From Macrotrachela quadricornifera (lineage: Eukaryota > Rotifera > Eurotatoria > Philodinida > Philodinidae), in NCBI GenBank assembly GCA_022393335.1, contig JAJEKB010020847.1, forward strand, positions 234,470-298,469: DNA of 64,000 nt, written 5' to 3'. Made by a program: the position numbers and the translations under genes. Below are positions 58,741 to 64,000 of the stretch, piece after piece; the stretch's first letter is position 1; each line of letters starts with the position of its first letter. Below the pieces are notes generated by a model. The model was not told the DNA's origin and did no database searches. It was given only the letters and a program-made list of their open reading frames with translations.

Positions 58741-60316
58741 TGTCTACTTTTTCTGTAACATAAAGCGCAAAAAAAAATGTACTTATCTGACAATTTCTAT
58801 TCACTTATTCTAAGAAAGAAAAGAATAGTCGTAGTATTGTAATTACTGAAATTAAAATCTGGAGCATGTTTTTTTTCTATTTCATAAAATGAAAAATGAG
58901 TAACAAAAGGCTTTGAAATATTTTTTTATTGTTATTAAGTTACATCTATATGCTAGGTGGAGAAAAAGAAATTTGATTTTATTTATATTTGTCTAGTCGT
59001 AAATTTCGTTGTCAATGTTTATTTGCTAGTATTGACATTAACGAAGTCGATCAAATAATAAGAACGAAATAATTTAATTAGAATAAAGCAGAGACGAATG
59101 ACATTTCTCTTTGTTTATCAAACTTTCGAAGGAGAATAATCTGACAGCAATTCGTCATAATTATTATAGTTATATACAACAAAGACAGATTATTATAATT
59201 TGTGACTAAATAACTGATGGGGAAACAGATGTAACTGTCAGGCATCGTTCGATCCCATATTTTGACTAAGAGTAGGACTTAGTGTAACTAAAAAAATCTG
59301 GTAGGAGTTCGTGCCCATGCTTTGTCCATCCAGATTCATGACCAATCTACGTGATTTTCGGTTTCTGAGTCAATTATTCATTAAAAACTCATTTACAATA
59401 TTTCCATCTGAAATTTTTAGCATATTCAACTGCCCATTAGACTCGTTTGTTGATAATATTTCAGATGACAGTACCGTAATTGAATTGTTTATAAATTTGC
59501 TGGCTCAGAGACTAAAACCTCATCCAAACGGTTATAATTCTGATTGAACAAAGCATGGACATGAACTCTTATAGGATTTTCTTAGTTTTACTGACGAGAA
59601 AACATATTTAGGTGTTCAAGTCTTTTGGACCCCATCTTTTGACCTTAAGTAGTCGTTGATGGAGAAATACTGTAGAAAGATGGATGAAAATGAGTAACTG
59701 TTTAAATCGGTGAATTGTTGTGACTGTTAGATTCTTTGCTATCGAGAAAATGCTGAGCGTTCCAAATCTTTGCTCTTTCATTAGGTTCCACGCGTTATTT
59801 CGACTATTGTTGATATCAACATTGAATCGATGTGATAATGTGAACCAATCTTGATATTTATTGAGTCGTCAATTGGAAGATAACAGACATGTCAAAATAA
59901 TAGGTCTTTGATTAAGATGATAGATTTTTGAATGTATGACTGTATTTGTTGTAAAAAATTTTTGAAAAAACTTCACAAGATAGAAAAGTGTCTTTACAGA
60001 GTAGTGAAGAGTTTTAGTTTCATTTGTACGATGCAATTGATTCTATATTTTGTTTGCACTGATGTTTATTTCAATAATTTTTTTCGAATACATTAACACT
60101 GATGTCGAACAAGTCGACAAAGTATTTCTATAACTTGCAACAATGAAAGAAAACTTATATCAATTCATAAACCAGTTTGGCCGCCGACATTTGAGAGAAC
60201 ATCGGCCATCCTAATTGCTGCTTGATGTATAAAGCTCATTATTCGAGTGGATTCACATACAACATCCATAATAAGATAATTGATTTGATATCTCGGCTTG
60301 CTTTTTAATTGGCCAA
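58741..60316. other. intergenic, no supported gene
   Basis: Probably the promoter region of the minus-strand gene starting at 58740. The frame at 59311-59547 has no domain. No repeats were recognised. Confidence 0.5.
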
Positions 60317-61636
60317 TTAATAGACAATGTATGACATCACGAATTCAATACTAAAACATTGTAAATCACAATCTGCAACAATTCTAATCGAGATGGAAGG
60401 TATAGTTTGAATTTTCTCAGTTGATCCAGAATAACAGTAATCAGATAAATTACACAGAGATTCACGAACGATATTATTAGTACCAAAGATAACAATGTAA
60501 CAAGCGACCCATTCAAAAGGATTAACGCAACCACATTGGTGGTACCTAGAAATAAGGGAAATATTCATAAAATAGATCAAAATTGCACCGATCACACACG
60601 TATGTAAATTTTTGCACAGCTACCTTAAAGCATATCTCTTCACCATAGGTGTTATCGGCACTTGAAAATGGATCAAACATAATTTGCGTTCCGGGAGTCA
60701 CCTTATCCTTACATGTTGTATAAAGTGAAGGTAAAAATATGTTGGTTTTATTGGTATAGCCTAACTTATACTTTCGTCGCAGCACTAAGGGAATACTTGC
60801 CACATCAACAAGAAGCAATTGTGTGTTGTTGTAAAGCATCGCTACGATATTCACACCTATATAGTAACGCTATATAAGAATTTGATCATCCATAAACTTT
60901 TACTGTCGAAATAGAACGGAACATATTGATGGCGATGTACATAAAGGCTACATTTTCATTGTTATAATGTAATTTACTATTATTAGTATGATTTGATTGG
61001 GTATTAAATGTATAACAGCAACTATAAACAGGTAATATAAAATGAACTAAATCATTGATAGAACAACTCGCTCCATTTTAGACACATTTGATTAACATTG
61101 AATCGAGTGAATAGTAGAGGTCATCTAAATGTTCATTGTGATTGAGTTCATATTGTAGAAAAGCATAAATACATTTAGTTTGTCTTGAAAGAGAAAATGT
61201 TTCTGTCTGTGAAATTGTATTCATATGTATAATTCAAACAGGGTTCTATAAATCGATCATAGCGGAATGGAGAATAATTACAAATGATCACGGCTGGAAA
61301 AGCTTGGGACCATTCATTAATAGTGTCTATTGATGTCTCAGACATCATGTCTGAGTGGCATATTGAAAATATGCTTTAATTGACCGTATAATAAAATAGA
61401 GTATTATACTGAGTGAACACAAGGAATATAATAGATCAGTAAACACGATTGTATAGGCTTTCACTACATGCCATACCTGGAATGCTATGAGTTGATGTGT
61501 TCAAACTAAATTCTCGAATAATAGGACGAAGTTCCTTTGTATTTGTGTCTAATTTTGAAGTTTGAGGATTCATCCGAATGTTAATCACTGTATGATTACT
61601 AGCGGTGAAAGAAACCTCAAGGACATAAAAGTACAT
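60317..61636 (-). pseudogene. DEG/ENaC-type sodium channel, decayed
   Basis: From 61636 downward: REFSLNTSTHSIPGMACSES-LYNRVY, then TGA at 61436-61438 where the family has Trp just before TM1. Next come WSQAFPAVIICNYSPFRYDRF (about 61300) and LQYELNHNEHLDDLYYSLDS (about 61140) in shifted frames. They are followed by VTPGTQIMFDPFSSADNTYG (about 60690) and, after another shift, QCGCVNPFEWVACY (about 60530) and DCDLQCFSIEF. The Cys-rich extracellular domain and the pre-TM2 region are thus recognisable in order, but several stops and frameshifts break the gene. Members are trimeric, amiloride-sensitive Na+ channels gated by ligand, acid or stretch. No intact TM2 is visible. Confidence 0.8.
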
Positions 61637-62485
61637 GTTTAATGTTTTCTTTATTCATATAAAAAAAATGAAAGAACCTTTCCTGTTTATCCGAATAAGG
61701 CCAGTATAAGAGTCAATCTGAGTGATGCGTCAATAGATCTATAACAGTTTTTGATGGAAAGTAAACATTTTCCATCATCCAATTTGATATTTCACAAATT
61801 TCAAACTGATTTCGGCCTAAATCAAAGGAAAGATTCACCATCGAAAGAGATATATATATAAAGGCAACTTTTTTATATTTATGACAGTAAATACAATCGA
61901 AATTCAATATATATATTATGAAAAATCACAAGCTCAGTGAAACAACAAGTAAGCAAGATCTGATATCTTATATCTATGATCTTAATCAAGATCTTAGGCA
62001 CAGATATGTTAACAGATCTTGAAAATTTGTGTACAAGATAATCATATTATCTTGAACGAGCAATCTATACCCACGATCTTGAGTCCATAATGTTTTTTAA
62101 AAATCATATTTCAGCTTTTGAAGTTAGCTTTTGCTAAACTGTTCAAGAATAATGATGAAAGCATTGATTTCAAAAGTTTTCCGAAATAATCATTGTTCAT
62201 TAACTAGACTTCCTATATTTTTAGCAGTAATCTAACTTCGAATTCAGATTCAGCGTAAAACTTCACATTAGAGAAGTTATTTCAAAAGTGTTTACAGATA
62301 TTCATAGATCATACATATGTCAGAGAAGATTTTATAAGATCTGTACTCTCGATCTAGTCAAAGTTGTTGCTTATAAGATGTTCGACTAAGAAAACTAATA
62401 ACTTCAAGAAATATCACAATACGTCGACACATGGAAAAACGAATGATTCGAAATGTTCAGATAATTTGGTTCGATAACAGCATTA
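61637..62485. other. intergenic, no supported gene
   Basis: AT-rich spacer between two divergently oriented pseudogenes. Short repeats of GATCTT occur around 61955-62095, without a clear unit length. Confidence 0.45.
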
Positions 62486-63705
62486 ATGAAAGCAACGAAG
62501 ACTCTCAATATACAATACAAGCACAATCCTATTCCTATCAGTCTTGTAGCTACAAATAGTGACGTTTTGAATAGAAATTTCGATCAACTGAATCATTCAT
62601 TGATGTACACACAAATTCTTAAAGACATATTATTAATAATTCAATTTGAGGAAAAACACATTCAAGAATTTATTGACCACTGTCATGAACATTTCGTCGA
62701 GAATAACCATTATTTACACACAATATTGAACAATTTAGAAAAGAGTATCGCAATAAAATACCTATTTTATGGTGCATATATGAATGCTTTCTATATTACA
62801 TGCTTAATCATAATATATGGATGATGGACATAGCTATGATATTGTGGACAAAGTATGACAAAAATAGATTTTAACTAAGTGACGAAAACACAAGGTGGAT
62901 TGATTATCCTTCAATAACTCTTTATCGACAACTAAAAATCATGATATTTCTACCAATTTTGCATGTCGAGCTATCTACAAATCGGATTTAGTGAATATTT
63001 GTTTATTATGAAGATTAATTCGTCTACATGAACAACGAAAAAGATTTATGTCTGATCACCCTTTGTATACGCGAAGAGATGAATCGAATGGATGGACTGC
63101 ACTTTCAAATGGGTCAACTCGGACAGACTCAACACCCTCAAGAAATCATTCTTCAACATATTATTGATAACAAAGAAAAAGCACATATTTACTATCAACT
63201 TGAGAGAATTAAAGACGATCAAAAAGAACAGAAAAAATCAATTAAATATTATAAAATAACACTTGAAATCTATCAGAAAATTCTTTGACAAAATGATTTT
63301 CACTTAATCATATTCTATGCTAATATTCGTATGACGTATTATAACATGAGAGACTATTCCAGAGCACTGTTCTCTTATGGAAAAGTATTTAAGACTAAGC
63401 AAAAACCTCCTCCTTCTCATCATTCCGATTTGATCAAATTGTACGGCAGAATAGATCTAACTTATTGCAACATAAATGAGTACATCATGACACTTTCATA
63501 TTACGAAACAGCATCCCATATGAACGAAAAAACTCTTCCTTCAAACCATTCTAATTTATGTGTGATCTGTGAACATATCAGTAAAGTATATTCCAGCATA
63601 GACAAATCATTGAGAGCACTTTCGTTTTGTGAACATACTACGAACAATAAACAAATTATATTATCATACAATCATCTCGAAGTTCTAAAGAATACTTGCC
63701 AATAA
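62486..63705 (+). pseudogene. ART/TPR-family gene with the ART domain lost
   Basis: The first part (62486-62824) has the family N-terminus (NRNFDQLNHSLMYTQILKDI); a shifted frame continues YYMLNHNIWMMDIAMIL. The stretch where the ADP-ribosyltransferase domain normally lies (about 62825-63030) is almost entirely missing or unreadable. From 63028 the C-terminal part resumes with IREEMNRMDGLHFQMGQLGQ, then TPR units (KAHIYYQLERIKDDQKEQKK; MRDYSRALFSYGKVFKTKQK; YNINEY-like and SYYETASHMNEKTLPSNHSN) to 63705, with a stop at about 63288. This domain order is typical of bdelloid rotifers. Stops and frameshifts make it non-functional. Confidence 0.75.
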
Positions 63706-64000
63706 TGTTGTTTTTCTTCCTCACACAAAAAAAAATACCATTTTCATGAACTGAACAGTAATATAAAAAAATTTTCTCATCATCTCGATGAAATCGAGAT
63801 AAATTTCTTAATGTCAATCAAACAAAACGATTGGCTTTTTCTCCATCAATCATCTTCCATGATAACAAATCATATTATTCGATCGCATTTCACTTACATT
63901 TTTCTTTGTCCATTCTTTATCAAAAACAAATAAGAAACAAGGAAATGAAAATTTTCATTTACAATCATTCAAGATGTATATCTACAAATATGTTGTACGT
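63706..64000. other. 3' flank of the TPR relic, nothing recognised
   Basis: AT-rich sequence to the window edge. No open frame or repeat of note. Confidence 0.4.

Noticed and set aside
1..64000. CRISPR arrays, operons, ribosome-binding sites
   Set aside because: The window is eukaryotic (spliced genes, Pol III tRNA). No regularly spaced repeats with unique spacers were seen.

Overview
The window is AT-rich eukaryotic nuclear DNA. Genes have short GT-AG introns of about 55-70 bp, there is one nuclear tRNA gene, and there are many small, mostly non-autonomous DNA transposons. The gene families point to an invertebrate, most likely a bdelloid rotifer: intronless orphan rhodopsin-type GPCRs, a long F-box protein, a bdelloid-style ADP-ribosyltransferase/TPR relic, a DEG/ENaC channel relic, a Pif1-like helicase relic, and a LINE reverse transcriptase relic. 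The organism is an inference from family resemblance; no marker gene in the window proves it.

Layout. 1-7.1 kb: mostly gene-free DNA, a tRNA-Cys, a dispersed repeat, and a complete hAT transposon (3392-7083) with a perfect 8-bp target-site duplication but a stop-interrupted transposase. 7.9-9.9 kb: a two-exon F-box gene. 10.2-22.6 kb: a direct segmental duplication whose two arms each carry an intronless GPCR gene. The spacer between the arms holds a dead LINE and a 1.2-kb hAT-type element, and the second arm holds an extra small NTF2/SnoaL-like gene. 22.8-26 kb: a MULE remnant and a secreted carboxylesterase gene with one frameshift at an A8 run. 27.5-32.7 kb: an inverted copy of the 2.5-kb repeat, a membrane-anchored gene with an unnamed domain, and a mariner-type long-TIR element. 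33-43.5 kb: two four-TM genes with CxxC motifs, separated by about 7 kb of transposon debris and minisatellites.

46-49 kb: a Pif1-like helicase pseudogene and a small MITE. 51.6-52.8 kb: a three-exon family II (DHH/DHHA2) inorganic pyrophosphatase with a hydrophobic N-terminus, the most striking gene here because the family is mainly prokaryotic. 54.7-58.7 kb: a gene of about 13 exons for a single-pass membrane protein with an extracellular beta-rich module. 60.3-63.7 kb: decayed DEG/ENaC and ART/TPR pseudogenes.

The genes do not form a pathway. The region reads as a subtelomere-like or accessory stretch with intact lineage-specific membrane or secreted proteins, recently duplicated GPCRs that look partly homogenised by gene conversion, and many degraded genes and mobile elements. 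All exon joins given here were derived by hand from splice motifs, reading phase and family resemblance.
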